The position numbers were made by a program, and so were the translations under genes. Below are positions 54,429 through 63,668 of a stretch of 64,000 nucleotides of DNA, piece after piece. The first letter of the stretch is position 1, and the number at the start of each line of letters is the position of its first letter. The notes under the pieces were generated by a model. That model was not told the origin of the DNA and ran no database searches. It saw only the letters and a program-made list of their open reading frames with translations. The stretch lies in the NCBI RefSeq assembly GCF_011326735.1, contig NZ_JAANCN010000001.1, positions 310,001 to 374,000 of the forward strand, given 5' to 3'. The DNA comes from Phycicoccus endophyticus (GTDB lineage Bacteria > Actinomycetota > Actinomycetes > Actinomycetales > Dermatophilaceae).

Positions 54429-54751
54429 CCGACACCGCCACCCCCGCGAACGTCGCGGACGTCGAGGAGGCCATGCGCGACGTGGTCGACCCCGAGCTCG
54501 GGATCAACGTCGTCGACCTCGGCCTCGTCTACGGCATCACCGTCGACCCGCAGAACCACGCCGTCATCGACATGACCCTGACGTCGGCGGCCTGCCCGCT
54601 GACCGACGTCATCGAGGACCAGACCGCCGCCTCGCTCGAGGGCGTCGTCGCCACGCACCGGATCAACTGGGTGTGGATGCCACCGTGGGGCCCGGACAAG
54701 ATCACCGACGACGGTCGCGAGCAGCTGCGCGCGCTGGGCTTCAACATCTGA
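54425..54751 (+). CDS. sufT: SufT / MIP18-family (DUF59) Fe-S assembly protein
   Basis: This 108-aa DUF59 protein has DPELGINVVDLGLVYG at the start and a conserved cysteine in TSAACPLTDV. The family helps mature Fe-S proteins under high demand. GTG 54,425 overlaps sufU. It is separated from acVLRF1 by 2 bp. Confidence 0.92.
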   Translation: MTDTATPANVADVEEAMRDVVDPELGINVVDLGLVYGITVDPQNHAVIDMTLTSAACPLTDVIEDQTAASLEGVVATHRINWVWMPPWGPDKITDDGREQLRALGFNI

Positions 54752-54753
54752 GC

Positions 54754-55278
54754 GTGCCCACCCGCGTGGTCGAGGTCGCCCCCGAGCGCTACGAGCGCTG
54801 GCGGGCCCGCTTCGCCGAGAACAACGGTGCCGACGGCCCCCAGCGGGTCGTCGGCACCGAGCGTTTCGACCACGACCCGGTGGCGCTCGTCCTCGTGCGC
54901 CGGGGTGGCTACGCCGTGGGGCTGGCCGTGGGTGGCCGGCTCACGGCGCACAAGGTCGGCACGCGGTATGTCCAGTCGCGCACCGCCGCCGGGGGCTGGA
55001 GCCAGCAGCGCTTCGCGCGCCGGCGGGGCAACCAGGCCGACGAGCTCGTCGGTGCGGTGGCCGAGCACGCCGTGCGGCTCCTGCGGGGGAGCGGGGCACG
55101 CGCGCTCGTGGCCGGGGGCGACCGGGCGCTGGCCGAGGCCGTGCTCGCGGACGCCCGGCTGGCGGGCCTGCGCGACCTGCCGCGGCGCGAGCTCTACGAC
55201 CTGCCCGACCCGCGGCTGGCGGTGCTCGAGCGCGCCGTCGAACGCGCCCGCGCCGTCCGGGTCACCATCGCCGACTGA
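54754..55278 (+). CDS. acVLRF1-family peptidyl-tRNA hydrolase
   Basis: This 174-aa protein is a compact eRF1-like domain of the Vms1-like release-factor (VLRF1) group. The catalytic loop GGWSQQRFARRRGNQ (residues 80-94) takes the place of the GGQ loop. Relatives free nascent chains from peptidyl-tRNA on stalled ribosomes. GTG 54,754 starts 2 bp after sufT, so it is co-transcribed with the SUF operon. The link between ribosome rescue and Fe-S assembly is unexplained. The family call is from the motif and may need checking against other release-factor-like families. Confidence 0.75.
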   Translation: MPTRVVEVAPERYERWRARFAENNGADGPQRVVGTERFDHDPVALVLVRRGGYAVGLAVGGRLTAHKVGTRYVQSRTAAGGWSQQRFARRRGNQADELVGAVAEHAVRLLRGSGARALVAGGDRALAEAVLADARLAGLRDLPRRELYDLPDPRLAVLERAVERARAVRVTIAD

Positions 55279-55284
55279 CCCGCC

Positions 55285-55418
55285 CCGGAAGACCTCTCCC
55301 GTTCGCGCCATGCTCGCTGGACCATGGCACGGTCGTCGACCCATGGCGTCACGGCGCCAGGGCTCGACGAGATCGCCAGGGAGCGGCGAGACGCACAGGG
55401 GTCGGAGAGGTCTTCCGG
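55285..55418. repeat. 134-bp cloverleaf-capable element between convergent genes
   Basis: Perfect 15-bp terminal inverted repeats (CCGGAAGACCTCTCC at 55,285-55,299 and its complement at 55,404-55,418) enclose three more hairpins: a 6-bp stem (55,307-55,312 with 55,323-55,328), a 15-bp stem with one bulge on each side (55,333-55,348 with 55,355-55,370) and a 5-bp stem (55,373-55,377 with 55,385-55,389). The fold can form on either strand. It may be a bidirectional terminator, a MITE-like repeat or a structured RNA. No second copy was noticed in this window and no flanking target duplication is clear. Confidence 0.6.
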
Positions 55419-55444
55419 TGGGGGCAGTGGTGCGTGGCGCACCC

Positions 55445-56017
55445 TCACAGGAAGTCCGCCGGGTCGAACTGCTCGATCGGGATGATCCGCACCCGCGGCA
55501 GCCGGGCGTTGAAGGCACCCACGTCGTACTCGAGGTCGAAGGTCTGCAGGCCCCGCTCGACGAGCTCGGCGAACGCGGTGTTGCGGAACTCGGCGAAGCC
55601 GACGACCCCGACGCTCCGCCCGTCGAGGAGGTCCTCGACCTGGGGGGCGAAGTCGCCGTCGTTGCTCACGAGGAGCACGTCGGCCTCCCGCTCCCGCAGC
55701 GCCGCGAGGGTGCGCTGGATCGCGACATCGACGACCTTCTCGCTCGGTGGGCCGGAGAGCGGCACCGGACGGTACCCGATGGCGAGCAGGGCCTGGACGA
55801 AGGACATCGGCAGCTCGCCGTTCGCGGCGAGGAAGAACAGCCCGACGGCGGGCTGGTCCCAGCGCTCCTCGGCGAACTGCAGCAGCCGCTCCCATCGCGG
55901 GCGCTCCTCGGGGCGCGGCCGGCGCCCGAGGATCGAGCTGCCGAGGGTCGCGTCGATGTTCTCGCCGTCGACGAGGACGTACGTCGTGCGCTCGCCGCGG
56001 GGCATGTCCGGGCTCAC
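55445..56017 (-). CDS. NYN-domain (PIN-like) RNase family protein
   Basis: This 190-aa protein is a single NYN domain of the LabA/YacP-like group. Acidic residues that would bind metal are visible in VLVDGENID (Asp17) and in LLVSNDGDFAPQVEDLL. Such proteins are presumed RNases. GTG 56,017 overlaps the metallopeptidase stop by 4 nt (GTGA), so the two are translated together. The ATG at 56,005 is an alternative start. Confidence 0.85.
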   Translation of the reverse strand: MSPDMPRGERTTYVLVDGENIDATLGSSILGRRPRPEERPRWERLLQFAEERWDQPAVGLFFLAANGELPMSFVQALLAIGYRPVPLSGPPSEKVVDVAIQRTLAALREREADVLLVSNDGDFAPQVEDLLDGRSVGVVGFAEFRNTAFAELVERGLQTFDLEYDVGAFNARLPRVRIIPIEQFDPADFL

Positions 56018-56931
56018 TCGTACACCGACGCCACGGCGAAGGTGTCGCACTGGTTGAGGTCCCCCGACTGGAAGCCGCGCATGAACCACTGCTGGCGCGC
56101 CGCGGCCGACCCGTGGGTCCACGACTCCGGGTTGACCCGCCCGGTCGTGGCCTCCTGGATCCGGTCGTCACCGACCGCCGAGGCCGCCGACAGTGCGGAG
56201 TCGATGTCGCTTTGCGTCAGCGGCTTCAGGAACGGTGTCTGCGTGTCCTCGTCCGGGGTCTGGGAGGCGTGCTGGGCCCACACGCCGGCCAGGCAGTCGG
56301 CCATCAGCTCGGTGCGCACCGACCCCGACTCCGCCCCCTGCGGGTCCTGCTGGGCCCGTGAGAGCAGCCCGAGCTGGTCCTGGAGGGCGTGGCCGTACTC
56401 GTGGGCGACGACGTACTCCTGCGCCAGCGCGCCGTCGTCGGCGCCGTACTGGGAGGACAGGAGCTCGAAGAAGCTCGCGTCGATGTACACCGTCTGGTCC
56501 AGCGGGCAGTAGAAGGGCCCGACCTGGTTGCTCGCGGTGCCGCACGCCGACTGGGTGGCACCGTCGTAGAGGACCGTCTGGGTCGAGCGCCACTCGCGCT
56601 TGTAGCGCGGCAGCTCGCCTGCCCAGAACGCCTGGACGGAGTTGACCGTCCCGATGACGCGGCAGACGTCGCTGCGGTTGGCGTCGGCGCCCGTGTCGCA
56701 CTCGGCGAAGGCGTCGGCCTCCTGGTCGCCGCCGGCCTGGACCTGCCCGGTGTCCAGCTGGCCGCCCCCGGTGGGGATCTGGGAGGGGTCGATGCCGAGG
56801 ACCATGAGCAGGATCGTGATGACGATGCCGCCGAGCCCGCCGCCGACGACGAGACCCCCCGGCGCCCCCCGGCCGCCGCCCCCGGAGCGCACCTGGGAGG
56901 TGTCGAGGGTGACGTTCTCGTTGAAGCTCAT
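56014..56931 (-). CDS. Neutral zinc metallopeptidase (YpfJ/Zn_peptidase family)
   Basis: This 305-aa protein has a Gly-rich N-terminus, one hydrophobic helix (about 24-46) and an extracytoplasmic domain with the zinc motif HEYGH (177-181). Four cysteines (78, 90, 130, 142) could form disulfides. The third ligand region is in RTELMADCLAG. The family is widespread but its substrate is unknown. It is likely membrane-anchored with the catalytic domain outside. Confidence 0.88.
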   Translation of the reverse strand: MSFNENVTLDTSQVRSGGGGRGAPGGLVVGGGLGGIVITILLMVLGIDPSQIPTGGGQLDTGQVQAGGDQEADAFAECDTGADANRSDVCRVIGTVNSVQAFWAGELPRYKREWRSTQTVLYDGATQSACGTASNQVGPFYCPLDQTVYIDASFFELLSSQYGADDGALAQEYVVAHEYGHALQDQLGLLSRAQQDPQGAESGSVRTELMADCLAGVWAQHASQTPDEDTQTPFLKPLTQSDIDSALSAASAVGDDRIQEATTGRVNPESWTHGSAAARQQWFMRGFQSGDLNQCDTFAVASVYE

Positions 56932-56979
56932 CGCACCGCCTGGGGCTCGGGCCGTGCCGGGTGGCCCCCCGGCGGGACC

Positions 56980-56986
56980 TAGACTA
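56980..56986. promoter_or_regulatory. Overlapping divergent -10 elements
   Basis: TAGACT (56,980-56,985, plus) for the ABC-F gene and TAGTCT (56,981-56,986, minus) for the metallopeptidase gene occupy the same bases within CTAGACTAG. Both give 5' leaders (about 70 and 45-50 nt). Polymerase could bind only one direction at a time. Confidence 0.4.
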
Positions 56987-57056
56987 GAGGGGCTTCGGGC
57001 CGCTGCGCCGCCGCACGCGGGCCCGCGCGTCCACCCCGACCCCCTGAGAGGCCACC

Positions 57057-58655
57057 GTGATCACCGCTGCGTCCGTCGAGCTGCGTGCCGGCTCGCGGCT
57101 GCTCCTGGACAACGCGACCTTCCGCGTGGCCCCGGGGGACCGGATCGGCCTCGTCGGGCGCAACGGCGCGGGCAAGACGACGCTGACCAAGGCGCTCGCG
57201 GGGGTCACCCAGCCCGCGGGCGGGACGATCACCCGCTCCGGCGAGGTCGGCTACCTTCCCCAGGACCCGCGCACCGGTGACCTGCACGTCTCGGCGCGCG
57301 ACCGGGTGCTGTCCGCCCGCGGGCTGGACGCCATCGTGCGTGACCTGCGCGGCGCCGAGCAGGCGATGGCCGCCGAGGTCGGGGACGCGCAGGAGCGGGC
57401 CATGCGCCGCTACGCCCGGCTGGACGCGGAGTTCACCGCTGCCGGCGGCTACGCGGCGGAGTCCGAAGCCGCGCAGATCGCGGCCGCCCTCGGGCTCGAG
57501 GAGCGCGTGCTCGACCAGGAGATCGGCACGCTCTCCGGTGGCCAGCGCCGGCGGGTGGAGCTGACCCGCATCCTCTTCTCCGGCGCCGAGACCCTCCTGC
57601 TCGACGAGCCGACCAACCACCTCGACGCCGACTCCGTGCTGTGGCTGCGCGACCACCTCAAGGGCTACCGCGGCGGTCTCGTGGTCATCAGCCACGACGT
57701 GGACCTGCTCGACGTCGTCGTCACCAAGGTCTTCCACCTCGACGCCAACCGGGCCGAGCTCGACCAGTACAACCTCGGCTGGAAGGCCTACCTCCAGCAG
57801 CGCGAGACCGACGAGCGCCGCCGGCGGCGCGAGCGGGCCAACGCCGAGAAGAAGGCCTCCGCGCTCATGGCCCAGGCCGACAAGATGCGGGCGAAGGCGA
57901 CCAAGACGGTCGCGGCGCAGAACATGCAGCGCCGGGCCGAGCGGCTGCTCGGTGGCCTCGAGGCCGAGCGGGCTCACGACAAGGTGGCCCGGCTGCGCTT
58001 CCCGAAGCCCTCCCCGTGCGGGAAGACGCCGCTGCGGGCCTCGGGCCTGTCCCGCTCCTACGGCTCGGCCGAGGTCTTCACCGACGTCGACCTCGCCGTC
58101 GACCGCGGCTCCCGGGTCGTCGTCCTCGGGCTCAACGGTGCGGGGAAGACGACCCTGTTGCGGCTGCTCGCCGGCGTGGACGCGCCGGACACCGGCCGGG
58201 TCGAGCCAGGGCACGGGCTGAAGATCGGCTACTACGCCCAGGAGCACGAGAACCTCGACGTCGGGCGAACCGTCCTGGAGAACATGAAGTCCGCCGCCCC
58301 CGACCTCGGCGAGACCGAGGTGCGTAAGGTGCTCGGCTCTTTCCTCTTCTCCGGCGACGACGTCGACAAGCCCGCGGGGGTCCTCTCCGGCGGTGAGAAG
58401 ACCCGGCTCTCGCTCGCCCTGCTCGTCGTCTCCTCGGCCAACGTGCTCCTCCTCGACGAGCCGACGAACAACCTCGACCCGGCCTCGCGCGAGGAGATCC
58501 TCGGTGCCCTGCGCACCTACGAGGGGGCCGTCGTCCTCGTCACCCACGATGAGGGCGCCGTCGACGCGCTCGAGCCCGAGCGCATCCTCCTCCTGCCCGA
58601 CGGCGTCGAGGACCTGTGGGGCGCCGACTACCGCGAGCTCGTCACCCTCGCGTGA
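57057..58655 (+). CDS. ABC-F family ATPase
   Basis: This 532-aa soluble protein has two ABC domains and no membrane segments. Walker A loops are GRNGAGKTT (about 34-42) and GLNGAGKTT (about 360). Signatures are LSGGQRRRVEL and LSGGEKTRLSLAL. The linker (about 240-310), charged and rich in Arg, Lys and Glu, is the part that reaches into the ribosome. ABC-F proteins act on translation; some give antibiotic resistance. It resembles M. tuberculosis Rv1473 in position. Whether it protects against a drug or is a housekeeping factor is open. Confidence 0.9.
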   Translation: MITAASVELRAGSRLLLDNATFRVAPGDRIGLVGRNGAGKTTLTKALAGVTQPAGGTITRSGEVGYLPQDPRTGDLHVSARDRVLSARGLDAIVRDLRGAEQAMAAEVGDAQERAMRRYARLDAEFTAAGGYAAESEAAQIAAALGLEERVLDQEIGTLSGGQRRRVELTRILFSGAETLLLDEPTNHLDADSVLWLRDHLKGYRGGLVVISHDVDLLDVVVTKVFHLDANRAELDQYNLGWKAYLQQRETDERRRRRERANAEKKASALMAQADKMRAKATKTVAAQNMQRRAERLLGGLEAERAHDKVARLRFPKPSPCGKTPLRASGLSRSYGSAEVFTDVDLAVDRGSRVVVLGLNGAGKTTLLRLLAGVDAPDTGRVEPGHGLKIGYYAQEHENLDVGRTVLENMKSAAPDLGETEVRKVLGSFLFSGDDVDKPAGVLSGGEKTRLSLALLVVSSANVLLLDEPTNNLDPASREEILGALRTYEGAVVLVTHDEGAVDALEPERILLLPDGVEDLWGADYRELVTLA

Positions 58656-58681
58656 GGCCCGCGGCAGGCGCCCCGGAACAG

Positions 58682-58730
58682 CCGTCGGCGCCCGGTGGTT
58701 GACTGAGCCGACGGTGAGCCGACGGTGAGC
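58682..58730 (+). repeat. Tandem 11-bp repeat with alternative hairpins
   Basis: TGAGCCGACGG occurs at 58,704-58,714 and 58,715-58,725, followed by TGAGC. CCGTCGGC (58,682-58,689) can pair perfectly with GCCGACGG of either copy (58,707-58,714 or 58,718-58,725), giving two mutually exclusive stems. TTGACT at 58,699-58,704 looks like a -35. A ribosome-binding site (GGAGGG) follows. It lies in the leader of the ABC exporter gene and may be an attenuator; this is inference. Confidence 0.45.
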
Positions 58731-58750
58731 AGGCGAGGGAGGGCGGCAGG

Positions 58751-60628
58751 GTGAGCATGAGCGGCTGGCAGGTCATGCGCTCGCTGACCAACGACGCCAG
58801 CGTCCGTGACCGGCGGTTGGCTCCGGGTACCCGGCGTCGGGTGTTCGCCTACGCCCGGCCGTACCGCCGCCAGATCGGGTGGTTCCTCCTGCTCGTCGTC
58901 GTCGACGCCGCGCTCGTCGTCGCCACCCCGCTGCTCCTGCGCTCGATCGTCGACGACGGCGTGGTGCCGGGCGACTCCGGCGTCGTCGTGCGGCTCTCGC
59001 TCGTCGTCGCCGCGCTCGCCGTCCTCGACGGGGCGCTCACCCTGGTCCAGCGCTGGTTCTCCTCCCGCATCGGCGAGGGCCTGATCTACGACCTGCGCAC
59101 CGAGGTCTTCGGGCACGTGCTGCGCCAGCCGGTCGCGTTCTTCACCCGGGCCCAGACCGGCGCCCTGGTCTCGCGGCTGGGCAACGACGTCATCGGCGCC
59201 CAGCAGGCGTTCACCTCGGTGCTGTCCAACGTCGTGAGCAACGCGATCTCGCTCGTCGTCATCGTCGCGACGATGCTGACGCTGTCCTGGCAGCTCACCC
59301 TCGCGGCGCTCGCGCTCGTCCCGTTCTTCCTCGTGCCGGCCCGGCTGATGGGGCGGCGGCTCGCCGGCCTCACCCACGAGCAGATGTCGCTCAACGCCGA
59401 CCTCGGCACCCGGATGAACGAGCGGTTCAACGTGGCCGGCGCCCTGCTCGTCAAGCTGTTCGGCCGCCCGGCCGACGAGGACGCGGAGTACGGGCGGCGG
59501 GCCTCGCAGGTCCGGGACATCGGCGTGCGGATCGCCCTGAACCGCTCGGTCTTCTTCGTCGGGCTGACCATGGTGGCCTCGCTGGCGACGGCGCTCGTCT
59601 ACGGCGTCGGCGGGGTGATGGCCGTCGACGGCTCGCTGACCGTCGGCACGCTGCTCGCGCTCGCCGCCCTGCTGGCCCGTCTGTACGCGCCGCTCACCGC
59701 GATGTCCAACGTGCGGGTCGACGTGATGACGGCCCTGGTCTCCTTCGAGCGGGTCTTCGAGGTGCTCGACCTGCAGCCCCTCGTCGCCGAGGCACCCGAC
59801 GCCCGGGCACTGCCGCCCGGCCCGGTCCGGGTCGACGTCGAGCACGTGTCGTTCGCCTACCCCTCGGCCGACGAGGTCTCGCTCGCGTCGCTGGAGTCCA
59901 CCGCGAGCGGCGACCGGCGCGGGAGCGGGCCGGTGCTGCACGACGTCTCGTTCTCGGTGGCACCGGGCTCGCTCGTGGCCCTCGTCGGGCCGAGCGGCGC
60001 TGGCAAGTCGACGATCACCTCGCTCGTCGCGCGGCTGTACGACCCCACGGCGGGCGTGGTGCGGGTCAACGGCACGGACCTGCGCGAGGCGACGTTCGCC
60101 TCGCTCCAGGACGCGGTCGGTGTGGTGACCCAGGAGGCCCACCTCTTCCACGACACGGTGCGCGCCAACCTGGCCTACGCCGCCCCCGAGGCGAGCGAGG
60201 AGGAGATGGTCCACGCGCTGCGTGCCGCGCAGATGTGGTCGCTCGTGGAGTCCCTCCCCTCGGGTCTCGACACCGTCGTGGGCGACCGCGGCCACCGGCT
60301 ATCCGGCGGCGAGAAGCAGCGGCTGGCCATCGCCCGCCTCCTGCTCAAGGGTCCCGGCCTCGTCGTGCTCGACGAGGCCACCGCCCACCTCGACAGCGAG
60401 TCCGAGCAGGCCGTCCAGCGCGCCCTCGACGAGGCACTGCGCGACCGGTCCGCCCTCGTCATCGCCCACCGGCTCTCGACCGTGCGGCACGCCGACGAGA
60501 TCCTCGTGGTCGACGCCGGCCGGGTCATCGAGCGGGGCACCCACGCCGAGCTCGTCCAGCGGGGCGGTCTCTACGCCGACCTCTACCACACGCAGTTCGC
60601 CGACCAGGCCGCCGACCTCACGGCCTGA
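58751..60628 (+). CDS. ABC exporter, fused membrane and ATPase domains
   Basis: This 625-aa half-transporter has a six-helix membrane domain (about 35-315) and a C-terminal ATPase. It has Walker A GPSGAGKST, a Q-loop in VGVVTQEAHLFHDTVRANL, signature LSGGEKQRLAIA and Walker B LVVLDEATAHLD. It acts as a dimer, exporting lipid or drug (MsbA/BmrA class). A polar insertion (near residue 375-395) precedes the ATPase core. GTG 58,751 fits the ribosome-binding site; ATG 58,757 is also possible. Confidence 0.9.
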   Translation: MSMSGWQVMRSLTNDASVRDRRLAPGTRRRVFAYARPYRRQIGWFLLLVVVDAALVVATPLLLRSIVDDGVVPGDSGVVVRLSLVVAALAVLDGALTLVQRWFSSRIGEGLIYDLRTEVFGHVLRQPVAFFTRAQTGALVSRLGNDVIGAQQAFTSVLSNVVSNAISLVVIVATMLTLSWQLTLAALALVPFFLVPARLMGRRLAGLTHEQMSLNADLGTRMNERFNVAGALLVKLFGRPADEDAEYGRRASQVRDIGVRIALNRSVFFVGLTMVASLATALVYGVGGVMAVDGSLTVGTLLALAALLARLYAPLTAMSNVRVDVMTALVSFERVFEVLDLQPLVAEAPDARALPPGPVRVDVEHVSFAYPSADEVSLASLESTASGDRRGSGPVLHDVSFSVAPGSLVALVGPSGAGKSTITSLVARLYDPTAGVVRVNGTDLREATFASLQDAVGVVTQEAHLFHDTVRANLAYAAPEASEEEMVHALRAAQMWSLVESLPSGLDTVVGDRGHRLSGGEKQRLAIARLLLKGPGLVVLDEATAHLDSESEQAVQRALDEALRDRSALVIAHRLSTVRHADEILVVDAGRVIERGTHAELVQRGGLYADLYHTQFADQAADLTA

Positions 60629-60637
60629 CCGGGCGCG

Positions 60638-61426
60638 CTACTCGTCCTCCTCGTCCCAGATCCGCGTCTTGCGCGGTGCGGCCGGGTACCGCTCCGGGTG
60701 GGCGAGGCGCTCCTCGCGGCGCACCCCGAAGCCGACGAGCACGAACCCGAGGACGGTGCCGAACCACCACTGGTAGGCGTAGGCCAGGTGCGGGCCGAGG
60801 TCGCGGTCCGGTGGGGGCAGCGCCTGCGGACGTGGGGGGGAGGAGCCGTCGGGCAGGGTCTCGGACTGCACGAGGACGTACCCGGGCCGCAGCGAGGTCG
60901 ACAGGGCGGTGGAGGCGTCCTCGACGGACAGGTTCGCGATCTGGCCGCTGGCGAGCGGCCGGCCCGGCGACGGCTCGCCGGGCCGGACCCAGCCGACGAC
61001 GGTGACCTCGCCCGTCGGCGCCGGGTCCACCTGCGGGAGCACCTCGGCGCCGGCGTCCGAGGCCGGCACCCACCCGCGGTCGACGAGGACGTCCTCACCG
61101 CCGTCGCTCGGGCGCAGCGCCCAGAGGACCTCGAGACCGACCTCCCCGTCGTTGGGTCGCCCGCGGACGTAGACCGGGCCGGCGACGTAGCGCCCCGAGA
61201 CCCTCACCCGGGTCCACTCGTCCTGCGGGTCGACCCCGTCGGCGGTGAGCACCGTGCCGACGGGGACCGGGTCGGCGGTGTAGTGGGCGTCGAGCCGGGC
61301 GTTGCGCTCGACCTTGGCCTCGTGCCGGTGGTACTGCCAGAACCCCAGGTGGTAGGCGGCCACGGCAAAGACCGCCGCGAGGGCCAGGGCGCCCAGCCAG
61401 CGAGGAGTCAGGAGCCGTCGCAGCAC
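60638..61426 (-). CDS. SURF1 family cytochrome oxidase assembly protein
   Basis: This 262-aa protein has two membrane helices, one near the N-terminus ([20 protein letters not shown]) and one near the C-terminus ([16 protein letters not shown]), with an extracytoplasmic domain between carrying [17 protein letters not shown] and VDRGWVP. SURF1 assists heme A insertion in cytochrome oxidase and so works with CtaA/CtaB encoded 15 kb away. It is divergent from moaA and has a leaderless-type promoter. Confidence 0.9.
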   Translation of the reverse strand: MLRRLLTPRWLGALALAAVFAVAAYHLGFWQYHRHEAKVERNARLDAHYTADPVPVGTVLTADGVDPQDEWTRVRVSGRYVAGPVYVRGRPNDGEVGLEVLWALRPSDGGEDVLVDRGWVPASDAGAEVLPQVDPAPTGEVTVVGWVRPGEPSPGRPLASGQIANLSVEDASTALSTSLRPGYVLVQSETLPDGSSPPRPQALPPPDRDLGPHLAYAYQWWFGTVLGFVLVGFGVRREERLAHPERYPAAPRKTRIWDEEDE

Positions 61427-61432
61427 CAGGTC

Positions 61433-61438
61433 ACGCTA
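61433..61438 (-). promoter_or_regulatory. -10 hexamer of the SURF1 gene (leaderless type)
   Basis: On the minus strand TAGCGT is followed by 6 nt and then GTG 61,426. Confidence 0.5.
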
Positions 61439-61445
61439 CTCGTCG

Positions 61446-61451
61446 TACGCT
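61446..61451 (+). promoter_or_regulatory. -10 hexamer of moaA (leaderless type)
   Basis: TACGCT is followed by 8 nt and then ATG 61,460. It is back-to-back with the SURF1 promoter in a 33-bp divergent gap. Confidence 0.5.
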
Positions 61452-61459
61452 GGCGCCCT

Positions 61460-62461
61460 ATGACCGACCTTCCCGCCCCGCGCCTGCTCGACCGCTTCGG
61501 CCGTGCCGGGCGTGACCTGCGCGTCTCGGTCACCGACCGGTGCAACCTGCGCTGCACGTACTGCATGCCCGCCGAGGGCCTGGACTGGCTGCCCAAGCCC
61601 GAGATGCTCACCGACGACGAGCTCGTGCGCCTCGTGCGGCTCATGGTCGGCCTCGGGGTGACCAACGTGCGCTTCACCGGCGGCGAGCCGCTCCTGCGAC
61701 GCAGCCTGCTCGGCGTCGTCGAGCGGGTCGCCGCGCTCACGCCGCGGCCGCGCATCGCGATGACGACCAACGGCATCGGCCTGGACCGGCTGGCCGCCCC
61801 GCTCGCGCGGGCCGGTCTGGACCGGGTCAACGTCAGCCTCGACACCGTCGACCGACGCCGCTTCCACGAGCTGACCCGGCGCGACCGGTTCGCCGACGTC
61901 GAGGCCGGCCTGAAGGCCGCCGCCGACGCGGGCCTGGCGCCGGTGAAGGTCAACGCGGTCGTCATGCGAGGGGTCAACGACGACGGCGTCGCCGAGCTGC
62001 TCCAGTGGTGCCTCGACCGGGGGTACGCCCTGCGCTTCATCGAGCAGATGCCCCTGGACGCCCAGCACGCCTGGGACCGCTCGGCGATGGTCACCCAGGG
62101 CGAGATCCTCGCCCGCCTCGGGGAGCGCTTCCGGCTCACCCCGGTGCCCGAGCGGGGTAGCGCCCCGGCCGAGCTCTTCCACGTCGACGGCGGGCCGGCG
62201 ACCGTCGGGGTCATCGCCAGCGTCTCCGCCCCGTTCTGCGGGGCGTGCGACCGCGTCCGGCTCACCGCCGACGGCCAGCTGCGCAACTGTCTCTTCGCCC
62301 GTAGCGAGGTCGACCTGCGCGGGCCGCTGCGCGCGGGGGCCGACGACGCCGAGCTCACCGACCTCGTCGTCGCGCAGATGTGGGCCAAGAAGGCGGGGCA
62401 CGGTATCGACGCGCCCGGGTTCGAGCAGCCGCAGCGGCCGATGTCGGCGATCGGCGGCTGA
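61460..62461 (+). CDS. moaA: GTP 3',8-cyclase MoaA
   Basis: MoaA (333 aa) is the radical-SAM enzyme that starts molybdenum cofactor synthesis from GTP. The N-terminal cluster is CNLRCTYC (Cys28, 32, 35). The second cluster motif is [18 protein letters not shown]. The C-terminus ends RPMSAIGG, with the di-glycine important in the family. No other moa gene is in the window. Convergent with the DUF3099 gene. Confidence 0.96.
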   Translation: MTDLPAPRLLDRFGRAGRDLRVSVTDRCNLRCTYCMPAEGLDWLPKPEMLTDDELVRLVRLMVGLGVTNVRFTGGEPLLRRSLLGVVERVAALTPRPRIAMTTNGIGLDRLAAPLARAGLDRVNVSLDTVDRRRFHELTRRDRFADVEAGLKAAADAGLAPVKVNAVVMRGVNDDGVAELLQWCLDRGYALRFIEQMPLDAQHAWDRSAMVTQGEILARLGERFRLTPVPERGSAPAELFHVDGGPATVGVIASVSAPFCGACDRVRLTADGQLRNCLFARSEVDLRGPLRAGADDAELTDLVVAQMWAKKAGHGIDAPGFEQPQRPMSAIGG

Positions 62462-62492
62462 CCCCCGCACGGTGCGCCGTGGTGTGCGGTGG

Positions 62493-62840
62493 TCAGTCCT
62501 GCTCGGGGTGGCGCGCCGTCCCGGGGACGGGGTCTGCCGGCCGCGAGCCGAGCGGCGTGGCCGGGGCGGCCGAGGGGGTGACCGGCCGGGCACGTCCGCG
62601 CACCCGGGGGGCGACGGCGTTCGCGGCCACCACGGCGACGAACGGCAGCACGACCGCCGCGGCGGCGAAGACCCAGCGGTACCACTCGTCGACGACGATG
62701 GCGAGCACGAAGCACACCGTGCGCACCGACATCGTCAGCAGGTACTGCCGCAGCCGGTGGCGCTGGTCCTCCTCGCGCGAGGTCGCAGCGCTCGTCACCG
62801 ACTGGGGTGCGGCGCCGCGGTGGCTGCGGGTCGTGGGCAC
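62493..62840 (-). CDS. DUF3099 small membrane protein
   Basis: This 115-aa protein has two hydrophobic helices (residues 37-50 and 56-76) after a polar N-terminus. The segment RLRQYLLTMSVRTVCFVLAI is typical of DUF3099, an actinobacterial family of unknown function often beside moaA and fabG (recalled). The C-terminus is Pro/Ala-rich and cytoplasmic. GTG 62,840 is the start. Confidence 0.85.
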   Translation of the reverse strand: MPTTRSHRGAAPQSVTSAATSREEDQRHRLRQYLLTMSVRTVCFVLAIVVDEWYRWVFAAAAVVLPFVAVVAANAVAPRVRGRARPVTPSAAPATPLGSRPADPVPGTARHPEQD

Positions 62841-62846
62841 CGCTCC

Positions 62847-62852
62847 ACCCTA
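62847..62852 (-). promoter_or_regulatory. -10 hexamer of the DUF3099 gene (leaderless type)
   Basis: On the minus strand TAGGGT is followed by 6 nt and then GTG 62,840. Confidence 0.55.
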
Positions 62853-62883
62853 CGTCCGGGCCCTGCCGGCTACCGCCGGGTAG

Positions 62884-63615
<732 letters not shown>

Positions 63616-63668
63616 CCGGCCGCCTGACCGCCATCGCACCCGCCGACCACCGACCCGAAAGGCCCGAC

